41,006 bases of DNA, taken from contig JADGCD010000003.1 of the NCBI GenBank assembly GCA_015229165.1, forward strand, positions 1 through 41,006. The letters are read 5' to 3'. Positions 7,561-14,785 of this stretch are shown here, piece after piece. The notes under the pieces were generated by a model that worked only from the letters and a program-made list of their open reading frames with translations, did not search any database and was not told where the DNA came from. Both the position numbers and the translations under genes were made by a program. Source of the DNA: Nitrospinota bacterium (GTDB taxonomy: Bacteria > Nitrospinota_A > UBA7883 > JADGGD01). The stretch's first letter is position 1, and each line of letters opens with the position of its first letter.

Positions 7561-8603
7561 TGTTCACGGAGTACATGAGCCCGGTCATCTTGCGACCGGA
7601 AGGATCGCGCACGACCCTGCTGACGGCGGCGCTCCTGGCGCTGGTTGGCCACGGATACGCCTCAAACGCTTCCGCCGCGGCGCCCGGCGTGCGGACCGTC
7701 GATCTGGTCTACGCCGTCGAGGTGACGGGCGCCCCGGTCGGCGCGGGGCCGGTCACCCTCTGGCTCCCCGTTCCCGGCGACGACGAGGACCAGACGACGC
7801 TCGACACCCGCATCGTCTCCCCCTACCCGGTGACGCTGACCAAAGAGACGGAGTACGGCAACCGGATGCTGGTGTTGACCACCGACCGTCTGGACAAAGA
7901 TTCGTTCGCCATCGAGGTCACCTACCGCATCCGCCGGACGGAACACCGGACCGATTTCGCCGCGACCGACGTCCGCGAATCCGTTAATCCCCGTTTCCGC
8001 GCCCCCAGCGCCCATGCGGTCATGAACGACGCGGTCCGCGGCATGGCCAAGGAGGCCGTCGGCGACCGGACTGACCCGCTGGATAAAGCCCGGGCGATCT
8101 ACGACTACGTTCTGGCCCACATGCGCTACGACAAAAGTGTGCCGGGGTGGGGCAAGGGGGACGTGAACCGCATCTGTCTCGCCATCGGCAAGGGGGAGAG
8201 CGGAGCGGGCAACTGCACCGACTTCCATTCGCTCTTCGCCTCGATGATGCAGGCGGAAGGGATTCCGGTGAAGTTCGAGATGGGCTATCCCCTGAAACCG
8301 GGGGAGGAGATGACCACGCCCAATCGGGGCGGCTACCACTGCTGGGCCCGCTTCTGGATCGAAGGAAAAGGGTGGATTCCCGTCGACATCTCCGAAGCGG
8401 CCAAAGATCCATCGAAGCGGGACTACTACTTTGGCGCGCTCTGCGAAAATCGTGTCCGGTTCAGCGTAGGCCGGGATATTGAACTGATTCCGCCGCAGAT
8501 CGGTGAACGGCTCAACTTCTTTGGACCCGACCCTTATATAGAGATCGGCGGCAAGCCGTTCGACGGTTTCTCCCGGACCGTCGCTTATAGAGACGTCGAG
8601 TGA
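7560..8603 (+). CDS. Exported transglutaminase-like superfamily protein
   Basis: Starting at the ATG that overlaps the oxidase stop, the product has 347 residues. A hydrophobic segment at about 18-40 (ending SNASAAA) looks like an export signal. An N-terminal beta domain (about 45-145) precedes a transglutaminase core with the full catalytic triad: Cys219 in GAGNCTDFHSLF, His260 in GGYHCWARFW and Asp276 in WIPVDISEA. Bacterial exported members are mostly papain-like peptidases or amidases rather than cross-linking enzymes. It is the last gene of the operon; a 600-base gap follows. A role in processing a peptide or protein substrate of the pathway is possible but inferred. Confidence 0.85.
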   Translation: MFTEYMSPVILRPEGSRTTLLTAALLALVGHGYASNASAAAPGVRTVDLVYAVEVTGAPVGAGPVTLWLPVPGDDEDQTTLDTRIVSPYPVTLTKETEYGNRMLVLTTDRLDKDSFAIEVTYRIRRTEHRTDFAATDVRESVNPRFRAPSAHAVMNDAVRGMAKEAVGDRTDPLDKARAIYDYVLAHMRYDKSVPGWGKGDVNRICLAIGKGESGAGNCTDFHSLFASMMQAEGIPVKFEMGYPLKPGEEMTTPNRGGYHCWARFWIEGKGWIPVDISEAAKDPSKRDYYFGALCENRVRFSVGRDIELIPPQIGERLNFFGPDPYIEIGGKPFDGFSRTVAYRDVE

Positions 8604-9203
8604 TCCGGATCGTTCTTCATCGCGGCGTGCGGTTTGCGCCGCAACGGAAAGTCAACAACGCAGTCAAACAGGACGACCTTCACTCTCCCCGCCGCATTGG
8701 ACAGGTTAGCGGCGGCTCATCGAAGGTTTTCACCGTCCATTCAGTAAATACCTACCGTTTGCCCTATGGAGATTTTCCAAGGCGGAAGTGAGCTGAAACG
8801 AACAAAGCGCTTTATCGGATATTTTATACCCATCATTGACTGACAAGTCGACGCCAAAAGCTTTTCCACCCTGTTGTCGTCCACCCATTCCGAAGACACA
8901 CCTCCTGACATGTCAGCCCGCTCCTGACATGTCAGGAAGATTCAGTCAATAAGCCTCGACATCTCTCCCCTCCTTTCAGTCGCAATCGACACCCTATCAG
9001 CCGCATGGGGCAATTCACCCTGACAGGCGACCATCGGCGTACTAAATGCAGTTACTCACGGTGTCGACTGTGTGACTGTCGAGCGTTTTCGCCAGCAGTC
9101 ACCAGGCGCAAATGAGAGGAGGAGAAGAGACCGTGACGGATTCCTTGGTCAATGCGTAGGTAAACAACGCAAATGTTTAGATGTCATCAGGCAGGAGGAC
9201 GCA
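8604..9203 (+). other. 600-base intergenic region without a convincing gene
   Basis: No ORF here has coding character; the 63-residue ORF at 8600-8791 has no recognisable features. Base composition is less GC-rich than the flanking genes. The region holds two tandem palindromes at 8902-8937, a weaker relative (CTGACAAGTC) near 8840 and purine-rich stretches before the next gene. No consensus sigma-70 or sigma-54 promoter could be supported by eye. Confidence 0.6.
8902..8937. promoter_or_regulatory. Tandem palindromic operator-like sites
   Basis: CTCCTGACATGTCAG occurs twice (8902-8916 and 8921-8935) with a 4-base spacer, a 19-base period. Each copy contains the perfect 12-base palindrome CTGACATGTCAG; the second extends to the 16-base TCCTGACATGTCAGGA. 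Two identical dyads nearly two helical turns apart, in a gap before an operon, are typical of a pair of dimer-binding operators. The regulator is unknown. Confidence 0.65.
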
Positions 9204-9539
9204 GTGATACTAGCGACGTCGAAAATGATCGTAAAGGCGGAAAGACGGAGTGAGCTCCTGGAAGCGATGATGGGGATGCTGGAACCGGTCCGGGTCGAAA
9301 AAGGGTGTCTTGGCTATTCCCTCTGCGAAGACGTGGAAAACAAGAACGGGTTTCTTCTGCTGGAAGAATGGGAGACACAGGTTGATATCGAAAGACATAT
9401 TGCCCGTGAAAACCAGCGGCGTCTCCTTTCGCTCATGGACCTACTCAGCGAAGAACCGGTGATCCGGTATTACACCGTAACGAAAACGGCCGGAATGGAC
9501 CTCATAAAGCGGGTGTTCGAATCGCCCGATTCCCTTTAG
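9204..9539 (+). CDS. ABM-domain (YgiN-like) monooxygenase-fold protein
   Basis: The GTG at 9204 is chosen because a perfect AGGAGG lies 5 bases upstream and the domain begins at once; the longer ORF from 9072 adds a non-conserved basic stretch. The 111-residue product has the ABM dimeric alpha-beta barrel pattern: a first strand ILATSKMIVK, a helix RSELLEAMMGMLEPVRVEKGC, then GYSLCEDV and FLLLEEWET with a following HIA. Related proteins act on quinols or aromatics, or bind haem; many are stress-induced. It heads the envelope/stress cluster and follows the palindromic operator region. Confidence 0.8.
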   Translation: MILATSKMIVKAERRSELLEAMMGMLEPVRVEKGCLGYSLCEDVENKNGFLLLEEWETQVDIERHIARENQRRLLSLMDLLSEEPVIRYYTVTKTAGMDLIKRVFESPDSL

Positions 9540-9594
9540 GAGAAACCCGATGACCATGACGGATATGCAATTACTCCGGAAAGGAGCATTCACG

Positions 9595-11508
9595 ATGAGA
9601 AGAATCAAAGCCTATACAGGTCTTGGCCTGTTCTTGACGCTCGCGCTCGCCATCGCGTCAGGTTGCGGCACAAATGGCGAGACCGGAAAGTGGCTGGACG
9701 GCTCCCGAGCCCCCGCGCCCACCGTGTCATTCACCCTGCCGCTCAACCTGGCGGTCAATGTGGCGACAAACACGCTGCTCACCGCCACCTTCAGCGAGGA
9801 GATGGACCCCGAGTCCATCAACACGACAACGTTTACCCTGATGAACGGCTCCGAAGTCATTTTGGGGACGGTCGGCTATGCGGGGGTGACTGCGGTCTTC
9901 ACCCCTGCGGTCGCGCTTTCGGACAGCACCACCTACACGGCGACGATCACGGTCGGCGCCAAATCGCGGGCCTATGGAACCAATCTCGATAACAACTACG
10001 TCTGGACCTTCACCACGGCGACTCCCGGCGGCGACATCCCGCCCGATATCACCCCGCCCATTCCCGGCCCCAATCCCGGTCCCTCGCCGGACCTGAGAGC
10101 CCCCCGGGTCACCTCCACGGTCCCCGCCAATCTGGCCACGGAGGTAGCGATCAATACGTCCATCATCGCGACGTTCAGCGAGGCGATGAACCCGCTGTCG
10201 CTTACCACCGCTAGCTTTACCGTGAAAAAGGGACTGGTCACGGTTCCGGGTACGGTTCTCCCCGTGGGGTTGACCGCGGTCTTTACTCCGAACGCCCCGC
10301 TTGACTCGAGCGCGGTCTATACCGCCACGATCACGACGGTCGCCGAGGATCTGGCCGGGAACAACCTAGCGGCCAACTATGTGTGGACCTTCACCACCGG
10401 CGCGCTGGTCGATATCATTCCCCCCACGGTGATCCTGACCGCCCCGCTGAACGGCGCCACCGGAGTGGCGATCAACACCAACGTCGTCGCGACCTTCAGC
10501 GAGGCGATGGCGCCCCTTTCCCTGACGCCCCTTACGTTTACGTTGCACAAGGGACTGGTTTCCATCGGGCATACGGTTCTTCCGCTGCTCGACGTGGCGA
10601 CCCTGAACCCCAGCGCCAACCTTGAGTACGACACGCTCTACACGGCCACCGTCACCGTCGGCGCAAAGGATCTGGCGAACAATGCGATGGTGGCGCCCTA
10701 TGTCTGGACGTTCAGGACCGCAGCGGCCCCGCCCGTCCTCTTCAACCTTGGGATTCTGGCGCCCTACGGCATCGCTTCGGCTGGTGGCGTCACCACCGGC
10801 GCGGCCCCGGTCAAGATCAACGGGAGCACGGTGCTGGATCCGCTCGACCAGTGCAACGCGGTAGCCGTCGGGGCCGCCGATGACTTCGGCCTCTGCGGTG
10901 GAAACCCGCCGCTGAACAACCTCCCGGGGGTCAGGGACTTTGTCATCACCCCCACTCACTCGGCGCCGGGGCCGGTCACTGCGGCTGCGGTGAAGGCTAC
11001 CTTGCTTACCAAGTGGGGAAACCTGTCTCCGGCCGGTCACCCGGGCGGGACGGTGCTGGGATGTGGAACCATCGGTAGCGCCGGAGGCGCGGGCGCCCTC
11101 ATCGGGTGCAACGGCAACTTCACGCTTCCCCCCGGAGTCTATATCTCCCAGACCTCATCGTCGATCGGTGTGGCGGGAAGCCTGGTTCTCGATGGCGGCG
11201 GCGATGCGAACGCCACCTTCATCTTCCAGGCGCCGTCATCGTTGACCACGGCGCCCAATACGACCATCACCTTGCAGAACGGGACCAAGGCCTCGAACGT
11301 CTGGTGGTACGTGGGGAGCTCGGCGACGCTCGGCTCGAATACCGCCTTTAAGGGAAACATCCTGGCTTCCGCCGCCATATCGATGGGAACCACCGCGACT
11401 TCGTGCGGGCGGCTCCTGTCGGGCGCGAGCGGAGCGGGGGCGTTCACCTTCCTGGGGAATACCGTGTCGGTGCCTGGCCATCCCAACGCGCCGGCCGGGT
11501 GCAACTAG
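9595..11508 (+). CDS. Lipoprotein with three Big_5 Ig-like domains and a DUF3494 ice-binding-like domain
   Basis: The ATG at 9595 follows AAGGAG and gives 637 residues starting with a lipoprotein signal (ASGC, Cys24). Three Big_5 Ig-like domains follow (about 41-141, 167-268, 273-373), each with a TFSEEM/TFSEAM strand, a TYTATIT-like strand and a YVWTF end. A Pro/Gly linker separates the first two. The C-terminal about 255 residues match the DUF3494 ice-binding beta-helix pattern (FNLGILAPYGIASAGG, DFVITPTHSAPGPVTAAA, GVYISQTSSSIGVAGSLVLDGGG). The second and third Ig repeats are alike at DNA level with a 321-base period, suggesting duplication. It is surface or outer-membrane located; ice binding or adhesion are both possible. 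Confidence 0.9.
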   Translation: MRRIKAYTGLGLFLTLALAIASGCGTNGETGKWLDGSRAPAPTVSFTLPLNLAVNVATNTLLTATFSEEMDPESINTTTFTLMNGSEVILGTVGYAGVTAVFTPAVALSDSTTYTATITVGAKSRAYGTNLDNNYVWTFTTATPGGDIPPDITPPIPGPNPGPSPDLRAPRVTSTVPANLATEVAINTSIIATFSEAMNPLSLTTASFTVKKGLVTVPGTVLPVGLTAVFTPNAPLDSSAVYTATITTVAEDLAGNNLAANYVWTFTTGALVDIIPPTVILTAPLNGATGVAINTNVVATFSEAMAPLSLTPLTFTLHKGLVSIGHTVLPLLDVATLNPSANLEYDTLYTATVTVGAKDLANNAMVAPYVWTFRTAAAPPVLFNLGILAPYGIASAGGVTTGAAPVKINGSTVLDPLDQCNAVAVGAADDFGLCGGNPPLNNLPGVRDFVITPTHSAPGPVTAAAVKATLLTKWGNLSPAGHPGGTVLGCGTIGSAGGAGALIGCNGNFTLPPGVYISQTSSSIGVAGSLVLDGGGDANATFIFQAPSSLTTAPNTTITLQNGTKASNVWWYVGSSATLGSNTAFKGNILASAAISMGTTATSCGRLLSGASGAGAFTFLGNTVSVPGHPNAPAGCN

Positions 11509-11675
11509 AGGTTGAAGCGCCGTCGATGGAAGCTGGCGAAAGGAGCGGGTCGACAAAACGGTCGGCCCGCCCCCACCGCCCGAAGATGGCGGACTGAATG
11601 AAGACGCAAACGCCGGTTCCGGGCCGCTCGCCGGAAGAGTGAATGCATAACGCGGTTGTTGAAGGAGAAGAGATC

Positions 11676-12764
11676 ATGAAGAGAACTGAACGAATCGGGG
11701 CGCTGGCCATCGCGATGGCGCTGATGCTGCCCGGCGTATCCCAGGCGGAGATCAAGGCGAAATCGTGGGAGATCAGCCCCTTCGTCGGCTACAACTGGTT
11801 CGAGGCCGACCAGAATCTGAAGAACCAGGCCCTCGTCGGGGGGCGGCTCGGCTACAACTTCACCCGGCGCTTCGGGCTGGAGCTGGCGGTGGAGTATCTT
11901 GACACCACTCTTACGGACAAGGACAAAACCCGGTCGCAGAAGGGGCAGTTCGGAACACCCCATGAGTCGGTCAACATCACGTTTTACCATCTGGACGCGG
12001 TGTTTCATATCAGGCCGGACGGCGCTTTCAACCCGTTCCTGCTGGCCGGATTCGGCGGCGTCCATTACCGCCCCAGCATTTCGGTCGATGGGGTGGACAT
12101 GTCGGCGTTCAACTTCGGGCTCGGCGCCAAATGGGCCCTGACCGAAAACGTCGCTCTTCGCGGCGACCTGCGGGACAACATCGTCTCCGAAGTTATCCAG
12201 GAGGCGTATCACAACTATGGCGCGACGCTGGGTCTGACCTTCTCGTTCGGTGGTAACGATGACAAAGGCAAGCGCCAGGTGGCGGCTGCTCCGCTCAAGC
12301 CGGTCCCCGTCCGGCGAGCGCCGGTGATCATTCCGGTGGCGGAGCCGGAGGCGGAAAAGAAGGTGGTCGCCGTCGCAAAGCAGGCTGAGCCGGAAGAGGA
12401 AGTGGTCGTTCTCGCCTTTGAGGATATCCACTTCGACTTCGACAAAGCCACCCTTACCGAAGAGGCCCGCGCGATCCTGCGGCGCAACTTCCAGGTCCTC
12501 CGGGAAAACCCCAAGGCGCATGTGCGCGTCGCCGGATACACCTCCGCTTCGGGTACGGACGAGTACAACCAGAAGCTGAGCGAGCGGCGGGCCACCGCCG
12601 TGCGGACGTTCCTGGTGGAGGAAGGGATCGCCAAGCCCGACCGGCTGACCAAGATCGGCTATGGAGAGGACCACCCCGCCGAGTACGAATCGGCGCCCGG
12701 AAAGATTTACTCGAAAGCGGCCATGGCCAACATGCGGGTCCTTTTCGAGATCATCGTGGAGTGA
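11676..12764 (+). CDS. OmpA-family outer membrane protein
   Basis: The ATG at 11676 lies 8 bases after AGGAG and gives 362 residues. It has a signal peptide (1-24, ending in SQA), an eight-strand-type beta-barrel (about 25-205, starting SWEISPFVGYNWF), a charged Pro/Glu linker, and an OmpA C-terminal peptidoglycan-binding domain (about 250-360) with IHFDFDKATLTEEAR, VRVAGYTSASGTDEYNQKLSERRA and a late IGYGE. It links the outer membrane to the cell wall. It lies between the DUF3494 lipoprotein and the BON protein in the same direction, as part of an envelope-stress set. Confidence 0.93.
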   Translation: MKRTERIGALAIAMALMLPGVSQAEIKAKSWEISPFVGYNWFEADQNLKNQALVGGRLGYNFTRRFGLELAVEYLDTTLTDKDKTRSQKGQFGTPHESVNITFYHLDAVFHIRPDGAFNPFLLAGFGGVHYRPSISVDGVDMSAFNFGLGAKWALTENVALRGDLRDNIVSEVIQEAYHNYGATLGLTFSFGGNDDKGKRQVAAAPLKPVPVRRAPVIIPVAEPEAEKKVVAVAKQAEPEEEVVVLAFEDIHFDFDKATLTEEARAILRRNFQVLRENPKAHVRVAGYTSASGTDEYNQKLSERRATAVRTFLVEEGIAKPDRLTKIGYGEDHPAEYESAPGKIYSKAAMANMRVLFEIIVE

Positions 12765-12842
12765 CACAGCGAGCGAACGCTCGACAGGGCGCCTGCGTGG
12801 GCGTTCTGCAACGACCTTAACCGCATTTATGGAGTATCCGAA

Positions 12843-13601
12843 ATGAACATGACGAAATGGCTTTGTGGCTCGGTGACGGCGGCGGCCGTCCTGCTGATGA
12901 CCGGCGGCGTCGCCAACGCCGGCGATATGGACAGCCGCATCGAGTCGTCCGCCAAACAGTCGTATGTCTTCAAGACCTACCTGAAGGACGACAACATCGT
13001 GGTCCAGTCGAAGGAAGGCGCCGTGACGCTGAACGGGGTGGTGGAGGAGGAGTTCCACAAGTCCCTGGCCGAGGAGACCGTCGCCGGATTGCCGGGAGTG
13101 ACCGGCGTGACCAACAACCTCCAGCTCAAGCAGTCCCCCCCGACCGCCAGCTCGGACGCCTGGATCAAAAACAAGGTGCGGGTGGCGCTTCTGTTCCACA
13201 GCAACGTGAACGCGTCGGCGACGGATGTCGAAGTGAAAGGGGGCGTCGTGACCCTGCGGGGCAAGGCCAACAGCCAGGCCCAGAAGGAGTTGACCGCCGA
13301 ATACGCCAATGACGTCGACGGCGTCAAGCGGGTCAGCAACGAAATGTCGGTGGTGACCGAGGCTCCGTCGAAGAAAACCGTGGGAGAGATCATCGATGAC
13401 GCCTCCATCAAGGCCCAGGTGAAGATGACGCTCCTTTTCCACCGCTCCACCAGCGCCCTGCACACGACCGTTTCGGTCATGCGCGGCGTGGTCACGGTCA
13501 GCGGAGAGGCCAAGAACGGCGCGGAAGTCGACCTGGTGACCAAGCTGGTGACCGATGTCTACGGCGTGACCGGTGTCGTCAACAAGATGTCAATCAAGTA
13601 A
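12843..13601 (+). CDS. Periplasmic triple-BON-domain protein (OsmY-like)
   Basis: A 252-residue protein with a signal peptide (about 1-26, ending in ANA) and three BON domains (about 30-98, 104-172, 185-250). Each has a helix, a strand with V.....G.VTL.G.V, and a closing V..V.N.(L/M)..K. BON domains bind phospholipids, and OsmY-like proteins are periplasmic chaperones or envelope-stress proteins. A GGAG site lies 7 bases before the ATG. Neighbouring small membrane proteins support a stress role. The first BON copy is the most diverged. Confidence 0.9.
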   Translation: MNMTKWLCGSVTAAAVLLMTGGVANAGDMDSRIESSAKQSYVFKTYLKDDNIVVQSKEGAVTLNGVVEEEFHKSLAEETVAGLPGVTGVTNNLQLKQSPPTASSDAWIKNKVRVALLFHSNVNASATDVEVKGGVVTLRGKANSQAQKELTAEYANDVDGVKRVSNEMSVVTEAPSKKTVGEIIDDASIKAQVKMTLLFHRSTSALHTTVSVMRGVVTVSGEAKNGAEVDLVTKLVTDVYGVTGVVNKMSIK

Positions 13602-13636
13602 CGAACGCCACAGGTTCGTCTGCAAAAACGTGAGCG

Positions 13637-13658
13637 CCTCCCTCCTTCGGGAGGGGGG
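13637..13658 (+). other. UUCG-capped hairpin in the BON-DUF3185 gap
   Basis: CCTCCCTCC-TTCG-GGAGGGGGG forms a 9-base stem (one G-U) closed by a stable C(UUCG)G tetraloop. It ends just before the AAGGAG of the next gene and has no T-run. It more likely stabilises or processes the message, or tunes translation, than terminates transcription. Confidence 0.6.
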
Positions 13659-13675
13659 GCCACAAGGAGAAAACG

Positions 13676-13900
13676 ATGAGAGCAATGAGTCTTGCGGGAA
13701 TCCTGCTTCTGCTGATCGCCTTCGCCGCCTTTGCGTATCAGGGATTCACCTACACCACCAGCGAAGAGGTGATCGATGTCGGTCCGCTGCAGGTTTCGAA
13801 AGAGACCGACCACAGCGTTTCGCTGCCCCCCGTGGTGGGAGGGATCGCCCTCGTGGGGGGGGTGTTGCTGCTAGCCCTTGGCTACAAAAAGTCGGCGTGA
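13676..13900 (+). CDS. DUF3185-type small inner-membrane protein
   Basis: A 74-residue protein with two membrane helices (about 4-22 and 52-69) separated by a short polar loop containing TTSEEVIDVGPLQV, and a C-terminal GYKKSA. The pattern matches the DUF3185 family of unknown function. An AAGGAG site sits 6 bases upstream. It lies between BON-domain and helical stress-protein genes. No catalytic residues are visible. Confidence 0.75.
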   Translation: MRAMSLAGILLLLIAFAAFAYQGFTYTTSEEVIDVGPLQVSKETDHSVSLPPVVGGIALVGGVLLLALGYKKSA

Positions 13901-13956
13901 CGAAACGAATCAACACCTGACGACGACGATGTCGCAACTGCATTACGGAGGTCTTT

Positions 13957-14250
13957 ATGGCAAGTAACCGGGAAGCATACGAGAAGAAGTTCAACGCCCA
14001 GCTCAAAGAGTGGAGCGCCCAGATCGCGCTGCTCAAGGCCAAGGCGGTCAACGCCACGGCGGACGCGAACCTCGACTACCATCAGGCGGTCGAGTCGCTC
14101 CAGAAAAAGCGTGACGAGGCGTCCGCCAAGTATCACGAGCTCAAGTCCGCCAGCGACGACGCCTGGGACGACGTCAAAGGCGGCGCGGAACGGGCGTGGG
14201 AAGAGGTGAAAACCGCCTATCACGACGCGGTGTCCAAGTTCAAATCCTGA
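13957..14250 (+). CDS. Small charged helical (coiled-coil) stress-type protein
   Basis: A 97-residue soluble protein without a signal peptide. It is almost wholly alpha-helical and rich in Ala, Lys, Glu and Asp, with Trp at regular places (EWSAQ, DAWDDV, RAWEEV). The pattern resembles the sll1863-type stress-response family. GGAGGT lies just upstream of the ATG. It has no enzyme motif; a coiled-coil structural or membrane-associated role is possible. It is co-oriented with the DUF3185 and small-membrane-protein genes. Confidence 0.7.
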   Translation: MASNREAYEKKFNAQLKEWSAQIALLKAKAVNATADANLDYHQAVESLQKKRDEASAKYHELKSASDDAWDDVKGGAERAWEEVKTAYHDAVSKFKS

Positions 14251-14279
14251 CGGTCAGGCGTCTGAAAGGAGCGTGACAC

Positions 14280-14465
14280 ATGCGGTCATTGTTCAAACGA
14301 CGGGAGGGACAAGACATGCTCTGGACAATTTTTGTGGTGCTGGTGGCGCTCTGGGCTTTGGGCCTGGTGAGCAGCTACACCGTGGGAGGATTCATTCATA
14401 TCCTTCTCGTCATAGCGGGGATCATCCTTGTGATAAACCTGCTTCAGGGACGCGGGGGACTCTGA
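14280..14465 (+). CDS. Lmo0937-type small membrane protein
   Basis: A 61-residue protein with two closely spaced hydrophobic helices (about 13-31 and 36-54) and a basic N-terminus. MLWTIFVVLVALWALGLVS followed by IHILLVIAGIILVINLLQGR is the pattern of the lmo0937 family of tiny membrane proteins, usually found among stress genes. AAAGGAG lies 9 bases before the ATG; a start at the internal Met13 (14316) is possible. It is the last gene of the envelope/stress run before the sigma-54 activator. Confidence 0.75.
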   Translation: MRSLFKRREGQDMLWTIFVVLVALWALGLVSSYTVGGFIHILLVIAGIILVINLLQGRGGL

Positions 14466-14705
14466 GAGCGGGCTGTTTCGGCGTCGGCCCCACCAGGGCA
14501 GACGCCGACGGCCCCCCGCGAGAGGGGCAAAGCGTTCAGTTTGCAGCGTATCAGCGCGATGAACGTTTCGCCGCTTTCGCCCCCCTTTGACGGATATAAA
14601 CAAACTGAAACTATTGGACGTCGATAGTTCGCGTTAAAACGAATGGCGCTTTAAATACTATACATATGACTTGTACTAACAATGACATACCCGGTAATTA
14701 CCCAT

Positions 14706-14732
14706 TTGTCGAAATGATAAATATGCTACACT
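14706..14732 (+). promoter_or_regulatory. Possible extended -10 promoter for the sigma-54 activator gene
   Basis: TGCTACACT (14724-14732) resembles an extended -10 element, with a weak TTGTCG 15 bases upstream. It lies in an AT-rich stretch that does not look coding, which supports moving the gene start from 14666 to 14786. The match is partial. Confidence 0.35.
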
Positions 14733-14785
14733 CGGAGTGTGGCGAACGCTCGCAGAAACTCTTGGGCGGCAGAAAGCGCGGGGAT

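Noticed and set aside
8604-9203. Sigma-54 promoter for the stress cluster
   Set aside because: No TGGC-N8-TTGC-like pair was found by eye in this gap or before the BON gene.
11505-13463. 652-residue minus-strand ORF
   Set aside because: Antisense shadow of the OmpA and BON genes, typical of high-GC third-position bias.
14478-14508. Hairpin TCGGCGTC/GACGCCGA after the small membrane protein gene
   Set aside because: The 15-base loop and lack of a T-run make a terminator call unsafe.
14666-14785. Upstream 40 codons of the sigma-54 activator
   Set aside because: AT-rich, no ribosome site, and contains a promoter-like sequence; start moved to 14786.
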